Shown here: positions 1 to 7,949 of the stretch, piece after piece
Numbering within the stretch: the first letter of the stretch is position 1
Layout of the letters: every line of letters begins with the position of its first letter
Source of the DNA: CBFDCQ01 sp965603355
GTDB lineage: Bacteria > Hydrogenedentota > CAZGCA01 > CBFDCQ01
Assembly (NCBI GenBank): GCA_965603355.1
Contig: CBFDCQ010000006.1
Coordinates: 21,046-85,045, forward strand
Direction of reading: 5' to 3'
DNA length: 64,000 bases
The notes under the pieces: generated by a model
Told to the model about the DNA's origin: nothing
Databases searched by the model: none
What the model saw: only the letters and a program-made list of their open reading frames with translations
Position numbers and translations under genes: made by a program

Positions 1-636
1 CACGAGAACCGTATCGTTCTTCCTGAGCCTTCTCGCGCCGGGAAGATGATGGTTGCGCGAACCATTGGGACCGTAACATACGATCGTCTCAAAAGCCGCC
101 CCGCCACCGAATCGGCGCATCTCGAGTTCCAGTATCCCCGCAAACTCCGCTTCGGTAATACTAACCTTGAGATGTTTCAACGCTTGCTCAATCGCCTTGT
201 CGCCGATACTGTTCGCCTTGCGGATATTCGCTATCTCGCCCGGTTCCTTGATCGAGCGGATATCCCGGACGATCTCCTTCATCTTTCTGGCCTTAGCCTT
301 CACCTTCTTCCTGATAGAATCGTACCGGGCGAGCGACGTCGTGTTCTCGACACCGAACACCGCGACCGAGTTGTGCCGAGCTAATATCTTCGCCGCCGCC
401 GCCTCGAGCGTGCTCTTGCCCCTCTCAACGATCCTGCACCCGACACACTCATCCTCGGCCTGTTCCGTGTACCTGCTGTCCGTCAGGAGCCAGACTTTCC
501 GCCCGATGACCAGAGCCCAACTGTCCTCACCGAGAAACCCCGTCAGGTAAGTGACATTTGCCGCAGATGTGAACACCCCCCCGTCAAGACCGCGCTTACT
601 GATCCCTCTCGCAACCGCCGCAACACGCTTCCTCAT
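1..636 (-). CDS. Xaa-Pro aminopeptidase/dipeptidase, M24 family (5' part only)
   Basis: Open minus-strand frame from an ATG at 636 to the window edge (212 codons, no stop), so the catalytic C-terminal half lies outside. The N-terminal creatinase-like domain reads GFLGEDSWALVIG then LLTDSRYTEQAED, the usual pattern of prolidases. A linker with DIRSIKEPGEI leads into the pita-bread domain, where FETIVCYGPNG and the HHLPGARR histidine region precede KNDTVLV, just before the first metal-binding aspartate expected in the family. Family members are cytosolic metallopeptidases that cleave X-Pro bonds from peptide N termini. No strong Shine-Dalgarno lies directly before the ATG (GGGTGAGAAAGAA). PepP and PepQ cannot be told apart from this half. 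Confidence 0.85.
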   Translation of the reverse strand, partial: MRKRVAAVARGISKRGLDGGVFTSAANVTYLTGFLGEDSWALVIGRKVWLLTDSRYTEQAEDECVGCRIVERGKSTLEAAAAKILARHNSVAVFGVENTTSLARYDSIRKKVKAKARKMKEIVRDIRSIKEPGEIANIRKANSIGDKAIEQALKHLKVSITEAEFAGILELEMRRFGGGAAFETIVCYGPNGSRNHHLPGARRLRKNDTVLV

Positions 637-740
637 TTCTTTCTCACCCATCCTCGTCCTCCCGAATAAACGCTTCTATCAGAAAGATGATAATGCAAAA
701 CAAGCCCTTTGTCCAACGATCCAGCTCTGCTGCGCCCAAG

Positions 741-790
741 ATGGTGGGGCAGACATTCCTGTCTGTCCTCCGCAGGAGACATCCGGCCTC
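741..790 (+). repeat. Dispersed intergenic repeat, short copy A
   Basis: Begins ATGGTGGGGCAGACATTCCT and shares about 50 bp with the copies at 959-1038 and 2023-2100, then diverges after CCGGCCTC. The core contains a small palindrome, ACATTCCTGTCTGT. It is noncoding and looks like a mobile palindromic element of the REP/MITE kind. Confidence 0.7.
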
Positions 791-832
791 CGAGGTGCAC
801 CCCGCAAGGACAGCGTAGGAGAGGCCCTCGTG

Positions 833-1038
833 GCCTCCCGCGGGAGGGTACAAGACCCTCCCCTACAGTTTCCCACGGATGGTAGAGAGGCCCCGCCTGC
901 CTGTCGAAGATGCGCTGTGGCGTGCCGCAGGCATGGGTGGGGCGTCTCCGTCATTGATATGGTGGGGCAGACATTCCTGTCTGTCCTCCGCAAGAGAGAT
1001 ACGGCCTCGGGTGTAGGGGCGCCGCTTGCTGCGCCCGG
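833..1038 (+). repeat. Dispersed intergenic repeat, long copy B
   Basis: About 200 bp that matches 1937-2100 in order: GCCTCCCGCGGGAGGGTAC, then CGGATGGTAGAGA, a GGGGCGTCTCCGT block, ATGGTGGGGCAGACATTCCT, and finally GGTGTAGGGGCGCCGCTTGC. Copy B carries about 40 extra bases near 890-935 relative to copy C. Parts of it recur at 26660-26745. Several inner blocks are self-complementary (CCTCCCGCGGGAGG). Confidence 0.75.
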
Positions 1039-1138
1039 AAATATGATGAAAACCGGTGAGTGTCCACAGTCTACTTTGGTTTCTTGATGAGGCGACGTTT
1101 GGACAGGAAGTTCCTTCTCGTTCCATGCCTGTTTTTGT

Positions 1139-1222
1139 CGTCATCCCCGCGCAGGCGGGGATCCAGGCTTCAGAATGGGACCTTCTCCGTCTTACTGGAT
1201 TCCCGCCTGCGCGGGAATGACG
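1139..1222. repeat. MITE-like palindromic repeat (GTCATCCCCGCGCAGG type)
   Basis: Two 28-base inverted arms (1139-1166 and 1195-1222) differ at only two positions and enclose a 28-base centre. Elements with arms of this GTCATTCCCGCGCAGGCGGG type are widespread in intergenic DNA of many bacterial phyla. The transcript would fold into one long hairpin. No transposase is nearby, so any movement would be non-autonomous. Confidence 0.8.
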
Positions 1223-1397
1223 CGCGTGAGGGAAGGTTCACCGAAAATGATTGAATAATCCGTCCTGATTTGGCGTACAATATCACGCGGGGAAGGGACC
1301 GCACGGACAGCACGATCAGTCAGAATGCATGTGCTGTCCCGGGTATAGGATGACGGGTGCTCTGAAGAACCTCGACAAAGACGCAGGAGTGGGTCTG

Positions 1398-1907
1398 ATG
1401 TGCCCCCATTTCAAACGATGTTGCCTGCTGGTTATCATGATCCTGGCCTTCGCTGGGTGCGGAGGCTGGCAATCTGCCCAGGAAGAAGACATTAGAGAAG
1501 CGGTATTCCGATACCAGCTCGATAGGGCGTCCCGACCACGGGTGTTCTTCCTTGCTGTGGGCGAACCTGGCGAATTACGGGATCCCAGCGATGAGTTCAT
1601 GCAACGCTTTGTGGGCCACAGGCTGGTTGTGAAGAAGTTCTCGGAGTGCACGATTGTCAAGGATGAGGTTGACAGAGGACCGGGCTTGCCTCCTATGCTC
1701 TTGAGTGCTGTTGTCACGGCCATTGAGACAGGTGCGGTCGGGACCATTCTTGAGGTCTACGAAGTCAAGTGGATCAACAGGCGCGAAGTTGAGGTTGAGG
1801 CAGGATACTATGCGGGCCCGCTTAGCGGTAGCAGAGACTTGTTTCACGTCGCGCGCGAAGGCGGCAGATGGATTGTGAAGAGTCGCACAAACATGTGGGT
1901 TAGTTGA
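1398..1907 (+). CDS. Small secreted lipoprotein of unknown function
   Basis: 169 residues from ATG 1398, chosen because AGGAG lies 8 bases upstream and the protein then starts directly with a lipoprotein signal. An earlier in-frame start at 1329 would add 23 residues ahead of that signal. The signal is MCPHFKRCCLLVIMILAFAG followed by Cys, with lipobox AFAGC. The mature part is mixed alpha/beta with no recognised motif; it ends GGRWIVKSRTNMWVS, a strand pattern reminiscent of NTF2-like or nuclear-transport-type folds, but this is only an impression. It lies alone between two repeat clusters, so it is probably monocistronic. Confidence 0.65.
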   Translation: MCPHFKRCCLLVIMILAFAGCGGWQSAQEEDIREAVFRYQLDRASRPRVFFLAVGEPGELRDPSDEFMQRFVGHRLVVKKFSECTIVKDEVDRGPGLPPMLLSAVVTAIETGAVGTILEVYEVKWINRREVEVEAGYYAGPLSGSRDLFHVAREGGRWIVKSRTNMWVS

Positions 1908-1936
1908 GCCTCGCACGTCGCAGGAAAGAGAAGGAA

Positions 1937-2100
1937 GCCTCCCGCGGGAGGGTACGACACCCTCGACTACAATTCCCCAACGGATGGTAGAGACGCCCCG
2001 GTGGGGCGTCTCCGTAATGCATATGGTGGGGCAGACATTCCTGTCTGTCCTCCGCAGGAGAGATACGGTCTCGGGTGTAGGGGCGCTGCTTGCTGCGCCC
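1937..2100 (+). repeat. Dispersed intergenic repeat, copy C
   Basis: Matches copy B (833-1038) from GCCTCCCGCGGGAGGGTAC to GCTGCTTGCTGCGCCC with scattered substitutions and a deletion of about 40 bases. It includes GACGCCCCGGTGGGGCGTC, a perfect hairpin (8-bp arms), which recurs in altered form at 26664-26683. Confidence 0.75.
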
Positions 2101-2143
2101 TGAAACATCAGGTAGGTCGGACGTTGAAAGAGCGGATCTAGTT

Positions 2144-2230
2144 GTCATCCTGAGTCTGCCGGGGCGGACGAAGGATCTGGTGTTTCAAGAACGCTCGAAA
2201 ATCGAGATTCTTCGCTTCGCTCAGAATGAC
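2144..2230. repeat. MITE-like repeat (GTCATCCTGAG ... CTCAGAATGAC)
   Basis: Starts GTCATCCTGAG, contains GAAGGATCT and GAGATTCTTCGCTTCGCTC, and ends CTCAGAATGAC, so the outer 11 bases form an imperfect inverted repeat. This sequence family is common in intergenic DNA of many metagenomic genomes. It is noncoding and unrelated to the repeat at 1139-1222. Confidence 0.75.
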
Positions 2231-2276
2231 GTCCAGCTATCTGCAGGGCCTTTTTCAACAGCCCCACAGGCACCTG

Positions 2277-3749
2277 TTACTCATGTGTCAAGTTCGGGTT
2301 CGGCGTGGGCATCTTGGCATTGATCTGCCGCCGCCACGCCTTGAGCTTCACGTGAAGCTCTCTCACCCTATCCGGCTCTTCCTGAGCCAGGTTGTTCCTC
2401 TCGCCGATATCCTCGCGCAGATTGAAAAGTTCCAAGCGGCCGTCCTCGTACCATTCGATCAGTTTCCAGTCGCCCTGGCGGACGGCCCCGCCGGGCGCAC
2501 CACCCTGATTCCCATAATGCGGGTAGTGCCAGTAGAGCGCGTCACGGTCGAGCGAACCTGCTCCCCGGAGCAAAGGCGCGAGGCTGACTCCGTCGACATG
2601 CTGGTCGGGCTTTGCCGGCAATCCAGCCATCTCCAGCATTGTCGGGTAGAAATCCGTGCTGGTGACCGGCACGCTGCATGTGCTACCGGGCACCGTCACT
2701 CCCGGCCACCTGACAATCATCGGTTCGCGTATACCGCCCTCGTACAGCCAGCCTTTACCCGCGCGCAGCGGAAGGTTCGAGGTCGGATGCCCTTCGGACG
2801 TGGACACGCCACCATTATCCGACATTAGTACGATCGCCGTGTTCTGCTCCAGGCCCAGTTCCCGCAGCTTTCCGAGCACTTTTCCCACGGCCTGATCCAT
2901 CGCTTCGACCATCCCGCCGTACACCGCGTGGTCCTGAACGAGGCGGACCTTCCGTTCTCTCTCTTTTCCCCAGGCAGGACCGAAATGCTCGACGGCCTCA
3001 GCCTTCTCCTTATACTTCGCCCTCAGGTCCTCTCGAGCCATGAGCGGTGTATGGACCGAATAGAAGGACAGGTACGCCATGAAGGGTCGGTCCTTGCTCT
3101 CTTCGATGAACTTGGCCGTCTCCCTCGCGAGCCTGTCCGGCAAGTGTTCGTCCTCCGGCCCGTCTTTCAGCTTCGGGTTCTTATACGGCGAGAAGTAGCC
3201 GCCCCATGGAAACCCTGCCTCGAAGCCGCCTCTGTTGATATCAAACCCCTGATCCTCCGGATAGAAGTCATCCTCACCGAGGTGCCACTTGCCGGCAAAC
3301 AAGGTCCGATACCCGGCAGATTTGAACGCCTCCGCCATCGTCTCCTCCTCCAGCGGTAGCCTATCGACATACCGAGGAGGCAAAAGCGGCAGTCTCCCGA
3401 AGTGCTCGCTTCTGAGCGACTCCTCGGGTTGCGGCGCGCCAAACCAGTCGGTTGTATCCAACCTGGCGGGGTACTTCCCTGCCACGATGCTGGCGCGCGT
3501 CGGGCTGCAAACGGGACAGGCGGCATAAGCGTCGGTGAAACGCATCCCTTGCGCGGCGAGCCGATCGACGTTGCGCGTCTCGTAGAACGTGCTGCCGTAA
3601 CAACCCAGATCTTTCCAGCCAAGGTCATCCACCAGAATGAACACGAAATTGAGCGGTTTCTCTTCCGCCGACACGCCTCTTGCCCGCCCGACGAACGCCA
3701 GCGAGACCGCTCCCCACCCCACCGACCGAAAGAACTCACGCCTATTCAT
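2277..3749 (-). CDS. Arylsulfatase-family sulfatase, Tat-exported
   Basis: 490 residues from ATG 3749; an in-frame GTG at 3788 would place 13 residues before the Tat signal NRREFFRSVGWGA, so the ATG is preferred. The mature enzyme starts FVFILVDDLGWKDLGCYGS, whose aspartates bind the active-site calcium. The modification motif CSPTRAS (Cys about residue 81) matches C-x-P-x-R, where Cys is converted to formylglycine. Further family signatures are GYRTLFAGKWHLG and LMSDNGG. It should hydrolyse sulfate esters, perhaps on sulfated glycans, in the periplasm. The SUMF1-domain protein at 20331 is a poor candidate for its activator, because it lacks the activating-enzyme cysteines. Substrate not predictable. 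Confidence 0.9.
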   Translation of the reverse strand: MNRREFFRSVGWGAVSLAFVGRARGVSAEEKPLNFVFILVDDLGWKDLGCYGSTFYETRNVDRLAAQGMRFTDAYAACPVCSPTRASIVAGKYPARLDTTDWFGAPQPEESLRSEHFGRLPLLPPRYVDRLPLEEETMAEAFKSAGYRTLFAGKWHLGEDDFYPEDQGFDINRGGFEAGFPWGGYFSPYKNPKLKDGPEDEHLPDRLARETAKFIEESKDRPFMAYLSFYSVHTPLMAREDLRAKYKEKAEAVEHFGPAWGKERERKVRLVQDHAVYGGMVEAMDQAVGKVLGKLRELGLEQNTAIVLMSDNGGVSTSEGHPTSNLPLRAGKGWLYEGGIREPMIVRWPGVTVPGSTCSVPVTSTDFYPTMLEMAGLPAKPDQHVDGVSLAPLLRGAGSLDRDALYWHYPHYGNQGGAPGGAVRQGDWKLIEWYEDGRLELFNLREDIGERNNLAQEEPDRVRELHVKLKAWRRQINAKMPTPNPNLTHE

Positions 3750-3800
3750 CTTCCCAGAAGCCCCCTGATATGACTCTGCCCTCGACACCCCTGAGATGGT

Positions 3801-3830
3801 AGTCTACATCTACTCGATGGTGCAAATCAA
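3801..3830 (-). promoter_or_regulatory. Possible promoter of the sulfatase gene
   Basis: On the minus strand TTGATT (3825-3830) and TAGACT (3801-3806) are 18 bases apart, about 50 bp upstream of the sulfatase start. The match to TTGACA/TATAAT is moderate and was found by eye. Confidence 0.35.
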
Positions 3831-3865
3831 TGACTGCCACCAAGCGCACAGCCAGGGTAGCCAAT

Positions 3866-3894
3866 TTGTTGCAGCGGGCTCTCTGTGTTATAAT
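3866..3894 (+). promoter_or_regulatory. Possible promoter of the ClC-comFB genes
   Basis: TTGTTG (3866-3871), 17 bases, then a perfect TATAAT (3889-3894), about 50 bp before the ClC start codon. The -35 box is weak. It diverges from the sulfatase promoter at 3801-3830. Confidence 0.5.
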
Positions 3895-3947
3895 TCTTAT
3901 GAAGCTGTCTTTGGTGGCGATGCGTTTCAATTCGGGGCAGAACAAAG

Positions 3948-5213
3948 GTGACTTCTCCCAACCGGGGTTTACCTCGACAAGTTGCATACCTGATCAAGTG
4001 GGTCATTCTCGCTCTCCTGATCGGCAGTCTTGCCGGTGCGCTGATATGGGTGATGCAGTCGGGCGTAACTGCCCTCAGCGACCTCAACCGCTCGCCATAC
4101 CCCTACAACTGCCTTTTCCCCATACTGGCCGGATTCATCGTCGGGTTCGTCATACACAGGATCGACCCGGTAGCGAGCGGCGAAGGTGGACCGGTATACA
4201 TCCATTCTGCGCAGCGCCGCGGCGGGTACCTCGAGCCAAGAACCGTTCTGCTCTACCTGGTCGGCGTCATTGTGGTTCTCGGTCTCGGCGGCAGCGGCGG
4301 TTTCGTAGGACCGGCGTGTCTCGTCTGCGGCGGTGCCGGTGGGTTCCTTTTCAGAAAGCTCCGATTCCTGTCACGGTTGCTCCGGTTCAGAAAAGCCGAC
4401 CTGCGGTTGGCCACGGTATGCGGTGCGGGCGCGGGCGTTGCGGCGGTTCTCGACGCGCCCATCGGTGGCGGCATATTCGCCGTCGAAGTGCTATACGCCG
4501 CATCGATAGAGTACGAGGGGGTGTTCCCTGCGGTTCTCGCAAGCATAACCGGGTACAGCGTGCACTCGCTCATGAGCGGCGGGTTCGGTTCGCCATACAG
4601 GCACGGCACGCTGGCTTTCTCGCCGACGCTCATGCCGGGCCTCCTGCTGATGGCGGTCCTGGCGGGCCTGCTCGGGATACTGTTTGTCGTAAGTTTCAAA
4701 AAGGTGTTCGACACGTTCCAGAAGCTCAGCCGATGGGGAGGATGGAGACCCGTAGTCGGCGGGCTCGTTTGCGCCGTGGTCGGCATTGCGCTGCGAGGCA
4801 GGACCCTGGGTCCCGGTCGGGACATCTTCATGGAGATAGTCAACCCGGGTATCGCTTTACCGCTGTCCCTCCTCGTATTGATACTCGTAGGCAAGATCGT
4901 AAGTAACACCTTCACCGTGGGTTCCGGTAACCCGGCAGGGGTCACGTTACCGGTCTTGATGATCGGAGCGGCGGCGGGGAACATCGTCGCATCGTTGCTG
5001 CACGCGTCCGATCCGGCTCACCATATCGCGTTCGTCGCGACAGGTATGGCAGGTATGCTCGCTGCGGTACTCAACGTGCCGATAGCCGCCATGATCATTC
5101 TCATCGAGATGTTCGGCACGAGTTACGCCGTGCCTGCGGTGCTTGGAAGTATCATTGCGTTCACCATTGCTCGTTCTGAAGTCGTCTACCGTTACCTCGA
5201 AACCGAGGAATGA
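3948..5213 (+). CDS. ClC-family chloride channel or H+/Cl- antiporter
   Basis: 421 residues from GTG 3948, with about ten hydrophobic segments filling the inner membrane. The anion-pathway signatures are present in variant form: ASGEGGPVY near the first selectivity motif (usual GSGIP), GGSGGFVGPACLVC for the GKxGPxxH region, and GSGNPAGVTLPVLMIGAAAG for the GxFxP region. The usual gating glutamate of GREGP is replaced (SGGFVGP), which is common in channel-like or divergent ClC proteins, so the transport mode cannot be assigned. There are no CBS domains at the C terminus. comFB follows after 15 bp and probably shares the transcript. Confidence 0.85.
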   Translation: MTSPNRGLPRQVAYLIKWVILALLIGSLAGALIWVMQSGVTALSDLNRSPYPYNCLFPILAGFIVGFVIHRIDPVASGEGGPVYIHSAQRRGGYLEPRTVLLYLVGVIVVLGLGGSGGFVGPACLVCGGAGGFLFRKLRFLSRLLRFRKADLRLATVCGAGAGVAAVLDAPIGGGIFAVEVLYAASIEYEGVFPAVLASITGYSVHSLMSGGFGSPYRHGTLAFSPTLMPGLLLMAVLAGLLGILFVVSFKKVFDTFQKLSRWGGWRPVVGGLVCAVVGIALRGRTLGPGRDIFMEIVNPGIALPLSLLVLILVGKIVSNTFTVGSGNPAGVTLPVLMIGAAAGNIVASLLHASDPAHHIAFVATGMAGMLAAVLNVPIAAMIILIEMFGTSYAVPAVLGSIIAFTIARSEVVYRYLETEE

Positions 5214-5228
5214 AAGGAGTGTAATTGC

Positions 5229-5540
5229 ATGAAGTTCCGGGACTCTTATGACACGAGGGACTTACGTAATATGACCGAAGACATGGTCTTCGACGCTATC
5301 ACGGCCGCCATGAGGGAACGCCCCGATATGTGCCAGTGCCAGGATTGCGCGCTCGATGTGGCGGCTATTGCGCTCAACGACCTGACACCTCACTATTGCG
5401 TGGGCCAGTTCAGCTCGATGCCCGCCGGCGTCGTCGGGCTCCGCCATTACGTTCCGGAGAAAGAAAAGGAAGTCGCCGAACGAGTCAGAGCCACCGTTGA
5501 AGCGGCAATCGAGAAGGTCAAGAATCATCCCAACCATTGA
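5229..5540 (+). CDS. comFB: ComFB-family protein (putative cyclic-dinucleotide receptor)
   Basis: 103 residues from ATG 5229 with AAAGGAG about ten bases upstream. The block MCQCQDCALDVAAIALNDLT followed by PHY is the ComFB signature, with closely spaced cysteines that probably bind metal or are redox-active. ComFB was named from the Bacillus late-competence operon; cyanobacterial relatives have been reported to bind cyclic di-nucleotides and influence type IV pili. Here it directly follows the ClC gene and lies 1.7 kb before a PilZ-domain protein, which makes a link to c-di-GMP signalling plausible, but that is inference. Confidence 0.8.
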   Translation: MKFRDSYDTRDLRNMTEDMVFDAITAAMRERPDMCQCQDCALDVAAIALNDLTPHYCVGQFSSMPAGVVGLRHYVPEKEKEVAERVRATVEAAIEKVKNHPNH

Positions 5541-5626
5541 GCAGTAACGGCAGCGACCGTGGCTCGCCAGGAGCGTCGAGTAAGCGCACCAGCCGGCCGT
5601 GCAACACCCTGAGCCGCAATAAACCA

Positions 5627-5656
5627 TTGAATCAAACCGCATCGTTACAGTATAAT
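5627..5656 (+). promoter_or_regulatory. Promoter of the class I lysyl-tRNA synthetase gene
   Basis: TTGAAT (5627-5632), 18 bases, perfect TATAAT (5651-5656), about 40 bp upstream of the ATG. Found by eye. Confidence 0.6.
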
Positions 5657-5698
5657 TGAGGCTGCGGAAGAATTGGAGCGAAGGGGGATACCTATTTC

Positions 5699-7222
5699 AT
5701 GACAGATGTAGAGAAGCGGCACTGGGCCGATAGAGTCGCGCGCGAAGCGGCCGAGAAGAGCTCAAAACATCTCATAAGCACCGGTATCACTCCCTCGGGC
5801 GATATCCACATAGGCAACATGAGGGAGATACTTACCGGCGACGCGATCTTCCGTGCGCTGTCCGACCGAGGTGTCGAGTGCAGGTTCAACTACATCGCCG
5901 ACAACTTCGATCCCCTGCGGCGTGTCTATCCCTTCCTGGACGCGGCGGTGTTCGAGCCATGCGTGGGCAAACCGCTGTGCAGAATACCGTGTCCCTGCGG
6001 CGAGCATACGAACTACTCGGAACATTTCCTATTGCCGTTCATCGAGGCGCTCGAAAGGTTAGGCGTCCAGGTTGAGGTGATACGCGCTGAAGATGAGTAC
6101 CGAAACGGCGCTTTCGACGACGTTGCGATAACCGCCCTCGAGCAGCAGGCCAAGATAAAGAAGATTATGGAGGAGGAAACCGGCAAGGAGGTCGCGGACG
6201 ACTGGTCGCCGCTTAACGTTGTCTGCACCGATTGCGGCAAGATGACGACTACCACCGTTACCGGGTTCGACGCAGACGGCAAGACGGTGAGTTACACTTG
6301 CGAATGCGGCACCGAGGGCACCCTGCCTATCGCGGGTAACGGCAAACTCACGTGGCGGGTCGATTGGCCCGCCCGGTGGAAGGTTTTCGGCGTGACGATA
6401 GAGCCGTTCGGCAAAGATCACGCATCGAGAGGCGGCTCCTACGACACCGGCAGCCGTATCGCACGCGACGTGTACGGTATTGAACCGCCGCACCCGGTAC
6501 CGTACGAATGGATTAGTCTGCGCGGTAAGGGCGACATGTCGTCCAGCAAGGGCAACGTCATCACAATATCGCAGGTACTCGACGTTGTGCCCGCCGACGT
6601 GCTGCGCTATTTCATATTCAGGAGTGTCCCGAACAAGAGCCTCACATTTCAGCCGGGACTGCCCCTGCTGAGCCTCGTTGACGAGTACGATGCGGCTGCG
6701 AACAACGAGGATACCCGGCGCGCGGTCGAGCTGTCGCGGACCGGCGATGAAGCGCCGCTCGGCGTACCGTACCGTCACATTGTGAGCTTGATTCAGACGA
6801 CAAGCGGCGATATTGATAAGATCCTGGAAATACTCAAACGTAACGGTATTGAGATCGAAGATAGGAACCGGCTCGAAGAGCGCGTGGCGTGCGGAACCCG
6901 CTGGCTGGACACGTTCGCGCCACCGGAAGCAAAGTTCGAGTTGCAGGATAGCCTGCCCGAGCGCGCAAAAGAGTTTTCCGACGAACAGAAACGGCTGCTC
7001 GCCGCCCTGGCCGAACGGTTGCAGCCCGGTATGAACGCCGACGAGATTCATAACCTTGTTTACGACATCAAGGAGGAACTCGGGATGGCGCCAGGTGACG
7101 TTTTCAAGGCAATCTACGTGTCGCTGCTCGCAAAAGACAGGGGCCCGCGCGCAGGATGGTTCTTGTCATCGCTTGACATGGGTTTCCTGAAACAACGACT
7201 GGCGGAAGCGGCCGGCACATAG
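5699..7222 (+). CDS. lysK: Lysyl-tRNA synthetase, class I (archaeal type)
   Basis: 507 residues from ATG 5699. It charges tRNA-Lys with lysine in the cytoplasm. The class I Rossmann signatures are clear: PSGDIHIGN (HIGH motif, residues 32-40) and MSSSKG (KMSKS motif, about 280-285). A zinc-ribbon insertion has CTDC (176-179) and CEC (201-203). The length fits class I LysRS. This enzyme is unrelated to the usual bacterial class II LysS; it occurs in archaea, spirochaetes, alphaproteobacteria and scattered other bacteria. No class II copy is seen in the window. A promoter precedes it and the PilZ gene follows after 67 bp, probably on the same transcript. Confidence 0.95.
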   Translation: MTDVEKRHWADRVAREAAEKSSKHLISTGITPSGDIHIGNMREILTGDAIFRALSDRGVECRFNYIADNFDPLRRVYPFLDAAVFEPCVGKPLCRIPCPCGEHTNYSEHFLLPFIEALERLGVQVEVIRAEDEYRNGAFDDVAITALEQQAKIKKIMEEETGKEVADDWSPLNVVCTDCGKMTTTTVTGFDADGKTVSYTCECGTEGTLPIAGNGKLTWRVDWPARWKVFGVTIEPFGKDHASRGGSYDTGSRIARDVYGIEPPHPVPYEWISLRGKGDMSSSKGNVITISQVLDVVPADVLRYFIFRSVPNKSLTFQPGLPLLSLVDEYDAAANNEDTRRAVELSRTGDEAPLGVPYRHIVSLIQTTSGDIDKILEILKRNGIEIEDRNRLEERVACGTRWLDTFAPPEAKFELQDSLPERAKEFSDEQKRLLAALAERLQPGMNADEIHNLVYDIKEELGMAPGDVFKAIYVSLLAKDRGPRAGWFLSSLDMGFLKQRLAEAAGT

Positions 7223-7289
7223 CTGCCCGGGGCGGCTGCGCTCGATTGAGTTGTCACGGATCGTTCAGCAAAGGAGGGAGAGGCCGACA

Positions 7290-7928
7290 ATGAAAGTCAT
7301 GGGCGAAGAGGCACAGAAACTTATCCTTGAATCGTACCTGGAAGAGAACGCGCTGTTCATGCTCAAGACCGACAGGCACACCTTTCTGAGCAAAATACTC
7401 AGTGTGTCCGATGACGAGGTAGTTGTGTCATCCCCTATCGAAGATTACCCGCTGCCGGAAATGATCGTTGAGATGCACTTCCACGATCAATGGGGATGGT
7501 ACAGCTTCAGATCGGCCGTCACCTCCGCACCGGACTTCGACAAACCGCGCATATCTCTGTCCCGACCCGTATCCACTGAACGGTTTATTCACAGAAAATA
7601 TACGCGTGTGGCCGTGAACCTTAAGGCGCGGTACAGACCGCTCGGCAGCACGCATTACTCACCGGCAAAAATATACGATCTTAGCGTCGGTGGAGCGCTC
7701 GTTCAGGCGGATCAACAGATCGATCCGCAGGAAAGAATAGAAATGGATTTATCCATGCCTGACGGTGAGATCGCGCCGGTTGTTGCCGAGCCAAGTCGCG
7801 AGATACTTGAAAGCGCCGACGATGGACCGCCGTTCTATATGGGATGCCAGTTCATAGGGCTCACCCGCGAGACGATGCAAGTAATACGCGACTACGTCTG
7901 GCAGCAGCTCAAGGCGGGATTACCCTAG
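7290..7928 (+). CDS. PilZ-domain protein, YcgR-like
   Basis: 212 residues from ATG 7290, chosen because AAGGAGGG lies 11 bases upstream; the in-frame start at 7251 has no such site. The N-terminal half (about 10-100) is a beta-rich flagellar-brake-type domain. The C-terminal half is PilZ: RKYTRVAVN carries the RxxxR c-di-GMP-binding arginines and DLSVGGALV the D/NxSxxG motif. Such proteins change conformation on binding c-di-GMP and act on motility, pili or polysaccharide export. It follows lysK on the same strand and converges with the isomerase gene at 7950. Confidence 0.85.
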   Translation: MKVMGEEAQKLILESYLEENALFMLKTDRHTFLSKILSVSDDEVVVSSPIEDYPLPEMIVEMHFHDQWGWYSFRSAVTSAPDFDKPRISLSRPVSTERFIHRKYTRVAVNLKARYRPLGSTHYSPAKIYDLSVGGALVQADQQIDPQERIEMDLSMPDGEIAPVVAEPSREILESADDGPPFYMGCQFIGLTRETMQVIRDYVWQQLKAGLP

Positions 7929-7949
7929 AAGCTCGTCCCGTGCGCTTCG

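Larger units (their letters stand above)
637..1397. other. Intergenic region with dispersed repeats, no gene seen
   Basis: About 760 bp between the peptidase start and the lipoprotein gene. It holds three repeat units, listed separately, and no reading frame with a good ribosome site or recognisable protein. Short frames over the repeats contain the same translated repeat words at 660-1000 and 1900-2140, so they come from the repeat sequence and are not genes. Confidence 0.6.
1908..2276. other. Intergenic region made mostly of repeats
   Basis: About 370 bp between the lipoprotein stop and the sulfatase stop (convergent genes). It consists of repeat copy C (1937-2100) and a second palindromic repeat (2144-2230). 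No gene is seen and no clear rho-independent terminator; the repeats may serve as the bidirectional stop. Confidence 0.6.

Noticed and set aside
46..550. Plus-strand ORFs at 46-384 and 167-550
   Set aside because: They lie opposite the M24 peptidase frame, whose translation matches the family throughout.
551..1254. Several ORFs of 60-180 codons on both strands
   Set aside because: They run through palindromic repeats, share the same translated repeat words with 1575-2148, and lack ribosome sites and family resemblance.
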